From Lysobacterales bacterium 66-474 (GTDB taxonomy: Bacteria > Pseudomonadota > Gammaproteobacteria > Xanthomonadales > Rhodanobacteraceae), in contig MKWP01000014.1 in assembly GCA_001899805.1 (NCBI GenBank), positions 310,001 to 374,000 of the forward strand: a stretch of 64,000 nt of DNA, read 5' to 3'. The position numbers and the translations under genes are program-made. Shown one piece after another: positions 24,397-32,421 of this stretch (position 1 is its first letter; the number at the start of each line of letters is the position of its first letter). Under the pieces are notes generated by a model. It had not been told where the DNA came from and did not search any database. It worked only from the letters and a program-made list of their open reading frames with translations.

Positions 24397-25257
24397 TCAC
24401 CTCAGCCGCAACAGGCCTTCCTGCGCGCTGGAGGCGACCAGCTTCCCGGCCAGGTCGAACATCTGCCCGCGCACCAGGCCGCGCGCGCCTTGCGCGGTCG
24501 GGCTTTCGCAGGCATACAGCAGCCAGTCGTCCACCCTGAACGGACGGTGGAACCACAGCGCATGGTCGAGGCTCGCCATCTGCAGGTTCGGCGTCAGGTA
24601 CGAAACCCCATGTGGCAACAAGGCGGTGCCGATCAGGTGGTAATCGGATGCGTAGGCCAGCAAGGCGCGGTGCAGCGCTTGCGCGGCGTCGATCTTCTGC
24701 GTGAGCCGAAACCAGATGTGCTGGTACGGAGGACGCTTGGCCGGATGCAGTTCGTCGCGTGGCCACACGAAGCGGTATTCGAACGGACCGTCGGTCGAAA
24801 GCCAGCGTTGCAGCTTGGGCGGCAGCTTGGCGAGTTCGGCGGCGGGCAGGGACGTCGGCGGTTCCAGATCCGAGGGCCGGGGCACTTCCGGCATCGAGGC
24901 CTGGTGCTCGAAGCCGGGTTCCTCGATCTGGAACGACACCGCGCAGTTGAGGATCGGCTGGCCGTGCTGGATGGCTTCCACCCGGCGCACCGAAAAACTG
25001 TGCCCGTCGCGGGCGCGATTGACGCGGTACACGATCGGCGCATCGACGTCGCCCGCGCGCAGGAAATACGCGTGCAATGAATGCGCGGCGCGCTGAGGAT
25101 CGACGGTCTGTTGTGCCGCCGACAATGCCTGGCCCAGCACCTGGCCGCCGAACACGTAGCGGGTGCCGATGTCGCGGCTCTGTCCGCGGAAAAGGTTGTC
25201 CTCCAGGCGTTCGAGCTGCAGCAGTTCGATCAGCTCGGCGACGTGCGGTTGGGTCAT
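24397..25257 (-). CDS. tesB: acyl-CoA thioesterase II
   Basis: 286 residues, same size as E. coli TesB, a double hot-dog enzyme hydrolysing acyl-CoA to free acid and CoA. The N-terminal half has FGGQVLGQALSAAQQTV and HSLHAYFLRAGD. The C-terminal half has DYHLIGTALLPHG and MASLDHALWFHRPF, where the catalytic Asp, Gln and Thr/Ser network resides. A perfect TATAAT lies 32 bases upstream (25294-25289). It probably heads the tesB, DUF2007-like, bpt, NTF2-like operon. Confidence 0.95.
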   Translation of the reverse strand: MTQPHVAELIELLQLERLEDNLFRGQSRDIGTRYVFGGQVLGQALSAAQQTVDPQRAAHSLHAYFLRAGDVDAPIVYRVNRARDGHSFSVRRVEAIQHGQPILNCAVSFQIEEPGFEHQASMPEVPRPSDLEPPTSLPAAELAKLPPKLQRWLSTDGPFEYRFVWPRDELHPAKRPPYQHIWFRLTQKIDAAQALHRALLAYASDYHLIGTALLPHGVSYLTPNLQMASLDHALWFHRPFRVDDWLLYACESPTAQGARGLVRGQMFDLAGKLVASSAQEGLLRLR

Positions 25258-25288
25258 GGCAAGGCAAATCGCGTGGCAAAGACGCGCG

Positions 25289-25294
25289 ATTATA
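25289..25294 (-). promoter_or_regulatory. -10 element for tesB
   Basis: TATAAT on the minus strand within GGTATAATCG, about 32 bases before the tesB ATG. No matching TTGACA-like -35 lies 16-18 bases further upstream, so the promoter may depend on an activator or on an extended -10 contact. Confidence 0.55.
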
Positions 25295-25405
25295 CCGGCG
25301 TGGCTTGCATGGCTTCGGGCTGGCAGGTGACGGCAAGTCGCGCGGGCGCGAGCGATGCGTGGTCATGCGCGTTGTCCCTCCTGTCCGCCGAAAACCTGTT
25401 TCGAG

Positions 25406-25435
25406 CGGCGCCGGGTGATCCCCGGCGCCGTTTTT
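25406..25435 (+). terminator. strong plus-strand terminator without an upstream plus-strand gene
   Basis: A perfect 10-bp stem (CGGCGCCGGG / CCCGGCGCCG, loop TGATC) is followed by five T at 25431-25435. It lies between the minus-strand genes tesB and the 47-residue protein, so no annotated plus-strand transcript needs it. It may end a small RNA, or act weakly on the minus strand after the 47-residue gene. Confidence 0.75.
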
Positions 25436-25464
25436 CGTTGCAGGCGAAAACCGCGGTGTCCCGC

Positions 25465-25608
25465 TCACGCCTGCGCTTCCGCATCACGCAGCTTCTGCGC
25501 ACATTCCTCGCAGCACACTTCGACGGTGCGGCCGCCGATGGTGACCTGGATGGCATTGCCGTCGAGCGGGTAGTCGCAGACGGCGCAGGTCGCTTCTTTC
25601 GCTTCCAT
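25465..25608 (-). CDS. 47-residue Cys-rich protein, probable metal binder
   Basis: ATG 25608 is preceded by GGAGAACCACC, a good start. The protein has CAVC at residues 8-11 and CCEEC at 32-36 around a central strand NAIQVTIGGRTVEV, a layout like a small TRASH/YHS-type or zinc-ribbon metal-binding module. It ends QKLRDAEAQA. There is no signal peptide. It stands alone between tesB and the AraC regulator. Its composition and strict Cys spacing argue for a real gene despite its size. Confidence 0.75.
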   Translation of the reverse strand: MEAKEATCAVCDYPLDGNAIQVTIGGRTVEVCCEECAQKLRDAEAQA

Positions 25609-25691
25609 GGTGGTTCTCCGGTGATGCCCGTGATCGGGCCTGCACAGGAGACCATCCGCCGCCGGCGGACGCTGTCAGGATATTTAGCGAT

Positions 25692-26528
25692 TCACTGCGC
25701 CCGCGACGACAGGACCTCGCGAAATTCGCTGGGCGTGCGGCCGTAGGCCTGGCGGAACGCTGCGCTGAAATGGCTGTGGCTGGAGAAGCCGAGGTCCTGC
25801 GCGAGCGCGGCGACGTCGTCGCACTCGGCGATCAGGTCCAGCGCATGCGCCAGCCGCAGGTGCAGGTGATAGCGGTACAGCGGCATGCCTTCGACCTGCT
25901 TGAAAGCCTGCGTGAGATAGACCGGCGAGCCGCCGACTTCCGATGCGATCCCGGCGAGCGTCCAGCGCCGGGTGAGGTCGCTGGCAAGCAGCAGCTTGGC
26001 CCGGTCGACCAGCCGTTGGCGTGCATGCGACGAACCGGCCGCATGGGTGGTGCGTGGGCCGAGGCTGCGACAGACCAGGGTCAGCGCGAGGCTCTCGGCT
26101 TCCAGCGGTTCGATGGCACCGTTGCGCAGGCTGTGGCGAAGCAGCGCCACCAGCACCTGAGCGCGCTCGTCGATGCGCAGCGACTGGTCGCGGAACGTCG
26201 GCGCATCGCGACGCTGCAGCAACGCCGCGGGCGCCAGTTCACGCAGCAGCGGTTGCGAGATCGACAGCGACAGGCAGGCATCGCCGCCCGCTGCCGGATG
26301 GCTGACCTGGTAACCCTCGCCGCCGTTGAAGAACAGCACGTGGTTGGCGTCGGCCACCGATTGCGTGCTGCCGACGTGGCGCATGAACAGGCCGCGATAG
26401 GGGAACACCAGGTGGGTGGCGGCTGCGCATTCCTCGACGTTGCGGTGGCGGCATTCGCCGCGGCAACGCACGTCGTGCGCCGCGATGGTGGCCGAGTGGA
26501 ACAGGGATTGGACGGCGAATTCCGGCAT
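25692..26528 (-). CDS. AraC family transcriptional regulator
   Basis: 278 residues. The N-terminal cupin-like part includes HRNVEECAAATHLVFPYRGLF and NHVLFFNGGEGYQVSHP, a ligand-sensing domain. The C-terminal AraC domain (about 172-270) has two helix-turn-helix units: WTLAGIASEVGGSPVYLTQAF and DVAALAQDLGFSSHSHFSAAF, ending RQAYGRTPSEFRE. The ligand and targets are unknown. The nearest possible target is the small Cys-rich gene downstream or the amidase gene upstream. Confidence 0.93.
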   Translation of the reverse strand: MPEFAVQSLFHSATIAAHDVRCRGECRHRNVEECAAATHLVFPYRGLFMRHVGSTQSVADANHVLFFNGGEGYQVSHPAAGGDACLSLSISQPLLRELAPAALLQRRDAPTFRDQSLRIDERAQVLVALLRHSLRNGAIEPLEAESLALTLVCRSLGPRTTHAAGSSHARQRLVDRAKLLLASDLTRRWTLAGIASEVGGSPVYLTQAFKQVEGMPLYRYHLHLRLAHALDLIAECDDVAALAQDLGFSSHSHFSAAFRQAYGRTPSEFREVLSSRAQ

Positions 26529-26555
26529 GGGCTTCGCGAACGGAGTACGGCGGCG

Positions 26556-27116
26556 TCAGCGCCACCTTTCCAGGCCGCACGCGGCCATGACGCGCGGCCA
26601 CGGAAACATCGGACCGGGATCAAGCTTGCGCCGTACTTGTTTCGAAGCATCGTCACTGGCGGGCAGCATGGCGACGTCGAGGTCCTCGTGGCCGGCGATG
26701 CGGCGCAGGTTCGGCAAGGTCGCGCGCAATTGCGCGAGCAGCGCCAGCAGCGCGTCGACCTGCGCGTCGGGATAGGCTTCGGCCATCGCCTGATGGCGCG
26801 AGTCGTACCAGTCCGGGAAGCGGCCGGTGTTGACGAGTTCGATCCCGATCGAGTGTTCGTTCATGCCGCGCACGTGATGGGCCATGCGATCGTCCGGCAC
26901 GTAGCGCAATACGCCGCCGTCGCGGTCGATGTAGTAGTGCCCGCTGTTGCCGGTGCCGCTCGGGTGCACGATGCGCTCGCCGTATTCGCGCGCGCTGGCC
27001 AGGTCGGGCAGTTCGGTGCAGTGGATCACGACCAGGTCGATGCCGGTCGCGTCACGCGCCTGCAGCCTGGCGGCGTAGGGCAGCAGATGTTCCTGGATCG
27101 TCAGGGACGATGACAT
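26556..27116 (-). CDS. N-acetylmuramoyl-L-alanine amidase, Amidase_2/AmpD-like
   Basis: 186 residues from ATG 27116; the open frame continues upstream but conserved sequence starts here. The zinc ligands are in LVVIHCTEL and RRIAGHEDLDVA, with the C-terminal LDPGPMFPW matching the DPG-P-x-F-x-W end of the family. Middle signatures include SGHYYIDRDG and HSIGIELVN. No signal peptide is visible, so cytoplasmic peptidoglycan recycling as with AmpD is likely, cleaving the MurNAc-L-Ala bond. Confidence 0.9.
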   Translation of the reverse strand: MSSSLTIQEHLLPYAARLQARDATGIDLVVIHCTELPDLASAREYGERIVHPSGTGNSGHYYIDRDGGVLRYVPDDRMAHHVRGMNEHSIGIELVNTGRFPDWYDSRHQAMAEAYPDAQVDALLALLAQLRATLPNLRRIAGHEDLDVAMLPASDDASKQVRRKLDPGPMFPWPRVMAACGLERWR

Positions 27117-27198
27117 GGCGTGAAGTGTGGCATGAAACCGGCGTGGGGCGATGGTGCGCCTGTTACGCTTTCGATTGTCCCCGCATCCCGTGAGCGTC

Positions 27199-27720
27199 AT
27201 GCCCGGCCGCGTCATTCTTTCCCACGGTAGCGACAGCGGCCCCGAGGCCACCAAGGTCAGCGCATTGGCGCGCGTCGCGGAAGCGCAGGGCTGGAGCACG
27301 CTGCGGCCCGACTATCGCGGCGACGACGCGGCGGGTTATGCGGACGCCGTGCCACGACGTGTCGAACGCCTGCTCGATGCCATGCGCGCCGCGCCGCGTC
27401 CACTGGTGCTGGCCGGTTCCAGCATGGGCGCGTTCGTGTCCGGGCTGGCTTCGCTCGAAGCCCCTTGCGACGGGCTTTTCCTGGTCGCGCTGCCGATCGA
27501 TATCACCGGCTGTCCGCGACGTTTCGATGCCGCGCGTGGGGTGCCGGGCATGCTGGTGCACGGCTGGCGCGACGAATTGTGCCCGGTCGACGCGGCATTC
27601 GCGTTCGCGCGCGAACGTGGCATGCCGACCTTGTTGCTGGACGACGGCCATCGCCTCGCCGACCACGTGGCGATGCTCGAGGGGCAATTCGCGTTGTTCC
27701 TGCGGGCGTTGGCGGCGTGA
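27199..27720 (+). CDS. small alpha/beta hydrolase
   Basis: 173 residues from ATG 27199. RVILSHGSDSGPEA at the N terminus is the oxyanion-loop segment, VLAGSSMGAFVSG holds the nucleophile Ser in G-x-S-x-G form, and HGWRDELCP plus DDGHRL supply the acid and the His. The compact size without a lid resembles YqiA/YcjY-like esterases. The substrate is unknown. It precedes rlmKL with a 17-base gap, or with a GTGA overlap if rlmKL uses an upstream GTG. Confidence 0.85.
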   Translation: MPGRVILSHGSDSGPEATKVSALARVAEAQGWSTLRPDYRGDDAAGYADAVPRRVERLLDAMRAAPRPLVLAGSSMGAFVSGLASLEAPCDGLFLVALPIDITGCPRRFDAARGVPGMLVHGWRDELCPVDAAFAFARERGMPTLLLDDGHRLADHVAMLEGQFALFLRALAA

Positions 27721-27737
27721 CCGTGGCTGTCCACCCC

Positions 27738-29930
27738 ATGACAACATTCTTCGCCACGTGTCCCAAGGGCCTCGAATACCTGCTGCGCGACGAACTCGCC
27801 GCGTTGGGCGTCGAAGCGCACGAGGCGCTGGCCGGCGTGCGTTTCGCCGGCACATTGGAAGACGGCTATCGTGCCTGCCTCGGATCGCGCCTGGCCAGTC
27901 GTATCCTGATGCTGCTGTCCGAGTTCGACGCGGCCGATGCGGAGTCCTTGTACGCAGGCGTGCGCGCGATCGATTGGTCCGGGCACCTCGCGCCCGAAGC
28001 GACGCTCGCGATCGACGCCAGCGGCAGCAGCGGCTCGCTCACGCATTCGGTGTTCGCCGCACAGAAGATGAAGGACGCCATCGTCGATCAATGCCGCGAG
28101 CGTTTCGACACCCGCCCGACCATCCAGACCGAGCGTCCCGACGTCCGTTTGAACCTGCGCCTGCACAAGGGCCGCGCGACCGTGTCGCTGGACCTGTCCG
28201 GCGAACCGCTGCACCGGCGCGGCTGGCGGCGCGAGCAGGGCGAGGCGCCGCTCAAGGAAAACCTGGCCTGCGCGATGTTGCTGCGCGCGCGCTGGCCGGA
28301 AACGTACATGGCGGGCGGAGCGTTGGTCGATCCGATGTGCGGCTCCGGCACGTTGCTGATCGAGGCGGCGTGGATGGCCGCGGACGTGGCACCGGCGTTG
28401 CAGCGCGACTACTTCGGGTTCCTCGGCTGGCGCGGCCACGACGCTGCGCTGTGGCAACGCCTGCATGACGACGCGCAGGAACGCGCGCTGGAAGGCTTGC
28501 GCGGATTGCGCGCGTGCTTCTTCGGCAGCGATTCCGATCCACGCATGATTGCCGTGGCCACGCACAACCTGCAGACCGCAGGAGTGGCGGGTTTCGTCAC
28601 GCTGGAAAAACACGACGTCGCGCACCTGCAGCGCCCGCGCGATTTCACGCAGGGGTTGGTGATCACCAATCCGCCCTACGGCGAGCGCATGGGCGAGCTT
28701 GCGGCGCTGCCGGCGCTGTATCGCGAGTTTGGCGCGCGCCTCAAGGCGGAGTTCGCGGGCTGGCGCGCCGCGGTGCTGACCAGCGAACCGGAGCTCGAGC
28801 GCGCGCTCGGGTTGCATGCGGAAAAACACTACGTGCTGTTCAACGGCGCGATCGAATGCCGGCTCGCCTTGTTCGACGTCCGCGAACGCGCGGCCGCCGC
28901 CACGCCGTCGCTGTCGCCGGGCGCGGAAATGGTCGCCAACCGCATCCGCAAGAATTTGCGCAACCTGCGCAAGCCGCTGGAGCGCGAAGGCGTCACCTGT
29001 TTTCGCGGCTACGATGCCGACCTGCCCGAATATGCCGCGGCGATCGACGTGTATCGGGGAATCCCGGAAACGCCCGAACAACCCTCGTCCAGCCGTCTGC
29101 ATTCGGCGGACAACGACGTGCCGTCGCAGACGTGGCTGCACGTGCAGGAATACGCGCCGCCCGCGAGCGTCGATGCCGGCGCGGCGCAGGTGCGCTTGCG
29201 CGACCTGCAACGCGCGGCCTGCGTTGCGCTGGGGGTGCCGCGCGAACGCCTGGTGCTGAAGACGCGCGCGCGGGGAAAGGGCGGAACGAAATACGGGCGC
29301 TTCGCCGAGCGCGAGGAATTCCTGGTGGTCGAAGAGGGCGGCCTGCGCTTCCTCGTCAACCTGCGCGATCGCATCGACACCGGCCTGTTTCTCGACCACC
29401 GGCGGGTGCGGGCACGGGTCCGCGAGCTTGCGCGCGACCGCGACGTGCTGAACCTGTTCGCCTACACCGGGGCCGCGAGCGTGTATGCCGCGGCCGGCGG
29501 CGCACGCAGCACCACCAGCGTCGATTTGTCGCAGGGCTATCTGGAGTGGGCGTCGCGGAACCTGGCGTTGAACGGATTCATCGGCGCGTCTCACCAGCTT
29601 GCGCGCGCCGACGCGATGACCTTCCTGCGTGAAAGTCGCGCGCGCTACGGGTTGATCTACGTCGATCCACCCACGTTTTCGAACTCCAAGCGCGCAAGCG
29701 ATTTTGATGTGCAACGCGACCATGTCGCCTTGCTCGAAGCGTGCGGCGGGCGCCTGCGCGACGGCGGCGTGATCGTGTTCTCCAACAACTTCCGGCGTTT
29801 CAAACTGGATACGGAAGCGCTGTCGCGCACGTTCAGCATTGAAGACATCGGTCGCGCCAGCATTCCGCCGGATTTTGCGCGCAGACCGGGCATCCACGGC
29901 TGCTGGTTGCTTAGGAAACGCTTAGCCTGA
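27738..29930 (+). CDS. rlmL: bifunctional 23S rRNA methyltransferase RlmK/RlmL
   Basis: 730 residues from ATG 27738; a GTG at 27717 would overlap the hydrolase stop. It makes m2G2445 and m7G2069 in 23S rRNA. The order is a THUMP domain (about 1-160), the RlmL domain with DPMCGSGTLLIEAAW and catalytic NPPYGERMG, then the RlmK domain with VLNLFAYTGAASVYAAAGGA, TSVDLSQGYLEWA and DPPTFSNSKR. Both catalytic motifs are intact. It is slightly longer than the E. coli fusion (702). Confidence 0.95.
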   Translation: MTTFFATCPKGLEYLLRDELAALGVEAHEALAGVRFAGTLEDGYRACLGSRLASRILMLLSEFDAADAESLYAGVRAIDWSGHLAPEATLAIDASGSSGSLTHSVFAAQKMKDAIVDQCRERFDTRPTIQTERPDVRLNLRLHKGRATVSLDLSGEPLHRRGWRREQGEAPLKENLACAMLLRARWPETYMAGGALVDPMCGSGTLLIEAAWMAADVAPALQRDYFGFLGWRGHDAALWQRLHDDAQERALEGLRGLRACFFGSDSDPRMIAVATHNLQTAGVAGFVTLEKHDVAHLQRPRDFTQGLVITNPPYGERMGELAALPALYREFGARLKAEFAGWRAAVLTSEPELERALGLHAEKHYVLFNGAIECRLALFDVRERAAAATPSLSPGAEMVANRIRKNLRNLRKPLEREGVTCFRGYDADLPEYAAAIDVYRGIPETPEQPSSSRLHSADNDVPSQTWLHVQEYAPPASVDAGAAQVRLRDLQRAACVALGVPRERLVLKTRARGKGGTKYGRFAEREEFLVVEEGGLRFLVNLRDRIDTGLFLDHRRVRARVRELARDRDVLNLFAYTGAASVYAAAGGARSTTSVDLSQGYLEWASRNLALNGFIGASHQLARADAMTFLRESRARYGLIYVDPPTFSNSKRASDFDVQRDHVALLEACGGRLRDGGVIVFSNNFRRFKLDTEALSRTFSIEDIGRASIPPDFARRPGIHGCWLLRKRLA

Positions 29931-30013
29931 ACAATGACTTGGCGCGTGTTTTCAGGAGTGATTCAGCGCCGCGGCGCCAGCATGATTCCAGCACTCGAAG
30001 ACGGAGGCATGCC

Positions 30014-30397
30014 ATGAAGATTCGCGGATGGATTCGTGGCGCAGCGTTGGTGGTGGTCGCGTCGGTCGCCTCGTTGTGCTTCGCGTCGATTGCCGCCGCA
30101 CGTTCGCACGTGAGCGTCGGCATCGGCATTTCGGTTCCCGGTGTCGCGGTGGGCGTCGGCAACTGCTGGCGCTGCGGTTACTGGGCCGCGTCGCCGGTGT
30201 ACTACGCGCCGGCCTATCCGGCGCCCGTGTATTACCCGGCTCCCGTCTACTACGCCCCGCGCCCCGTGTATTACGGTTACGGTTACGACTACGGTTACTA
30301 CGCGCCGTACTATCCGCAGTACCGCTACCGCGGGCACTACCGCGAGCGCGGCTGGCATCACGATCGCGGCGGCTACTATCGCCACGGCCATCGTTGA
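30014..30397 (+). CDS. exported Tyr/Pro-rich repeat protein
   Basis: 127 residues, with CGGAGG before ATG 30014. A signal peptide covers about 1-30 (ALVVVASVASLCFASIAAA). After a short strand region VSVGIGISVPGVAVGVG comes a low-complexity part with repeated PVYYAP / PVYYPAP units and many Tyr, then a His/Arg/Gly-rich tail. It resembles small surface or extracellular proteins of Proteobacteria without assigned function. Tyr-rich repeats may allow cross-linking or adhesion, which is speculation. Confidence 0.8.
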   Translation: MKIRGWIRGAALVVVASVASLCFASIAAARSHVSVGIGISVPGVAVGVGNCWRCGYWAASPVYYAPAYPAPVYYPAPVYYAPRPVYYGYGYDYGYYAPYYPQYRYRGHYRERGWHHDRGGYYRHGHR

Positions 30398-30470
30398 TCG
30401 AGCCGGCGGTGGACCCGGCTGCGAAGGGTTTACGGATTTCGGATGCGTGGTGTGCTAAAACGTCCCGCGC

Positions 30471-31145
30471 ATGAGCCGGATATCCGATCCATCGCTGGAT
30501 GAACAAAACGGCGGAGAGGTTGCGATCGATCTGCAATCGATCCGCACTTTCCTGCGCCAGTGGTTGCGCGACCCCGTGAAGATGGCTTCGGTCACGCCAT
30601 CGGGACGCCAACTGGCGCGCCTGATGGTCGGGCAACTTCCGCCGGGATGCTCGCGCGTGGTCGAAGTCGGCGCGGGCACCGGGGTATTCACGCGTGCCTT
30701 GCTGGATGCCGGCATCGCGCCTTCGCAATTGCTGGTCGTGGAAATCAACCCGGACCTGGCGGGCTTCCTGCGCAAGCGGTTCCCGGACGTGGCGGTTGCC
30801 TGCGCAGACGCGCGCCATCTGGATGCCCTGGCCGCGGAACACGGCTTGCTCGCGGATGGCAAGCTGGATGCCGTCGTCAGCGGATTGGGCATGCTCAGCA
30901 TGCCCGCGGCGTTGCGCGTCGCCATCCTGCGTGCGGCCTTCGCGGCGCTGGATGACGCGGGGCGCTACATCCAGTTCACCTACGGACCCGCCAGCCCGGT
31001 GCGCCGCAGGGAACGCGAGGCCCTGGGCTTGCGCATGCGGCGTGCGGGGTTCGCCCTGCGCAACCTGCCGCCCGCGAACGTGTACGTGTACCAGCGCCTG
31101 CGTTCCCACCATGTCGCCAGCGTCAGGCAGCCGTCGCACGCCTGA
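30471..31145 (+). CDS. SAM-dependent methyltransferase, phospholipid N-methyltransferase-like
   Basis: 224 residues. FLRQWLRDPVKMASVTPSGRQLAR at about 27-50 and VVEVGAGTGVFTRALLDAG (about 64-82) match the PmtA-type family, related to rRNA dimethyltransferases: it has a catch-all N-terminal helix, SAM motif I with E-x-G-x-G-x-G, and VVEINPDLAGFLR as motif II. VVSGLGMLSMP replaces the NPPY loop as in lipid methyltransferases. The likely substrate is phosphatidylethanolamine, inferred from family only. Confidence 0.8.
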   Translation: MSRISDPSLDEQNGGEVAIDLQSIRTFLRQWLRDPVKMASVTPSGRQLARLMVGQLPPGCSRVVEVGAGTGVFTRALLDAGIAPSQLLVVEINPDLAGFLRKRFPDVAVACADARHLDALAAEHGLLADGKLDAVVSGLGMLSMPAALRVAILRAAFAALDDAGRYIQFTYGPASPVRRREREALGLRMRRAGFALRNLPPANVYVYQRLRSHHVASVRQPSHA

Positions 31146-31157
31146 TGCGTGGCGGGG

Positions 31158-31637
31158 TCACGCGAGTTCCAGCGAGTAATGGCGCGTGCCCGCTTCGCGC
31201 GCGTAGCCCAGCGATTCGTAGAGCGCCTGCGCCGGCGCATTGTCTTCGGCCGTCTCCAGCACCAGGCGCAGCGCACCGGTTTCGATCGCGAAGGCGCGCG
31301 CCGTAGACATCAGTGCGCGCGCGACCCCGCGGCTCCTCGCCTCCGGCGCCACGAACAGGTCGTTGAGGATCCAGATCCGCCGCGCGCGTACCGATGAAAA
31401 CGCCGGGTACAGTTGGGTGAAGCCCAGCGCGACGCCGGTGGCTGCGTCGCGGGCGAGGAAGATCGTCGATTCGCCCAGCCGCAAGCGCTCGTCGAGGAAC
31501 GCGCGGGCACCTGGATGGTCGGGGGCTTGTCGGTAGAACACGCGGTAGGCGTCGAACAGCTGCGCGAGCGCCTCGAGGTCGTCGAGGCTGGCGCGGGACA
31601 GCGCGACAGGAGCTTTTTCCTGCGTGGATGTGGGCAT
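31158..31637 (-). CDS. GNAT family N-acetyltransferase
   Basis: 159 residues. Conserved parts are LSRASLDDLEALAQLFDAYRVFY at the start, the strand IWILNDLFVAPEARSRGVARALM, whose RSRGVA loop binds acetyl-CoA (about 108-113), and LVLETAEDNAPAQALYESLGY near the end, which is typical of GNAT motif B. It is probably a small-molecule or amine acetyltransferase. It faces the methyltransferase gene convergently. Confidence 0.88.
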   Translation of the reverse strand: MPTSTQEKAPVALSRASLDDLEALAQLFDAYRVFYRQAPDHPGARAFLDERLRLGESTIFLARDAATGVALGFTQLYPAFSSVRARRIWILNDLFVAPEARSRGVARALMSTARAFAIETGALRLVLETAEDNAPAQALYESLGYAREAGTRHYSLELA

Positions 31638-31726
31638 GCCGGGAACGGGTACGGGAAGGATTCTCCATCATGCCCACGCGCCACGCGGCTGCGCAAGCGC
31701 GGCCGCATGGCGCGGTCACGGGTGCC

Positions 31727-32254
31727 TCATTGCTGGTCCTGCACCCACTTTTCGTATTGCGCGCGGCTGATCGATTTGCCCTGGCCGCTGGCATGCAGGA
31801 AATCGTTGTCGAGCGGCGGGTAGGCTTGGGCTTCCGATTCGCTGATGCGGCCGTCGTGGTTGACATCCAGCGACTGGAACGACGGCGGCGGTCCGTAATT
31901 CCGGACATCGGCGGGCATGCCCGTGTTCACCGTGAGCGTGCCGCCGTTGCTGTCCGGAAGCGGGTAGCGCGCGCTCGATTCAGTGCCTGGGTAGAACTGG
32001 CCGGATGCGTCCTGTTGCGGGCCCGTCGACGGCTGCGGCGCGGGCATCGGGGTTGCCGGTTGCGCAGGAAGTGCGGTAGCGGCGGGAGACGCGGGAGGGG
32101 GTGGCGGTGGCGGTGGCGGTGCTGGCGTTGGCGCTGGCATCGTGGGTGGCGGTGGCGGTGGTGGCGTCTGCGCGGTCGCGATCGATGCCGTGACGCACAG
32201 CGCCAACGCGACCGCGCCGGCAAGGGACAGGCGGACCGAACGATGCGTGTTCAT
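31727..32254 (-). CDS. exported Pro-rich EF-hand protein
   Basis: 175 residues with CCAAGGAG before ATG 32254. A signal peptide (about 1-28) is followed by a low-complexity Pro/Ala stretch (about 30-80) encoded by GGTGGC-type triplet repeats on the plus strand. The C-terminal part has one canonical EF-hand loop DVNHDGRISESEA (about 130-142) and a second weaker one ending in SRAQYEKWVQ. Ca2+ binding in the periplasm or outside the cell is likely. The Pro tract could span the cell wall. Confidence 0.82.
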   Translation of the reverse strand: MNTHRSVRLSLAGAVALALCVTASIATAQTPPPPPPPTMPAPTPAPPPPPPPPPASPAATALPAQPATPMPAPQPSTGPQQDASGQFYPGTESSARYPLPDSNGGTLTVNTGMPADVRNYGPPPSFQSLDVNHDGRISESEAQAYPPLDNDFLHASGQGKSISRAQYEKWVQDQQ

Positions 32255-32421
32255 TGGGAACTCCTTGGGGATGCGGCGCCGGGCGCCGTTTGCACAAGTG
32301 ATGTGACCGCAGGGAGACCGCGTGGTTCGAATCGCCGTCATTCCCCGCGGCCAGCGATCAGCATGCGTTCAAGTACGTCGCGGCGGCGTCATCGCCACCG
32401 GGCTTCCTGCAGGAGGCGCGT

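Noticed and set aside
32090-32165. Short tandem GGTGGC repeats considered as a CRISPR or VNTR array
   Set aside because: They are in-frame proline codons of the EF-hand protein with no spacers.
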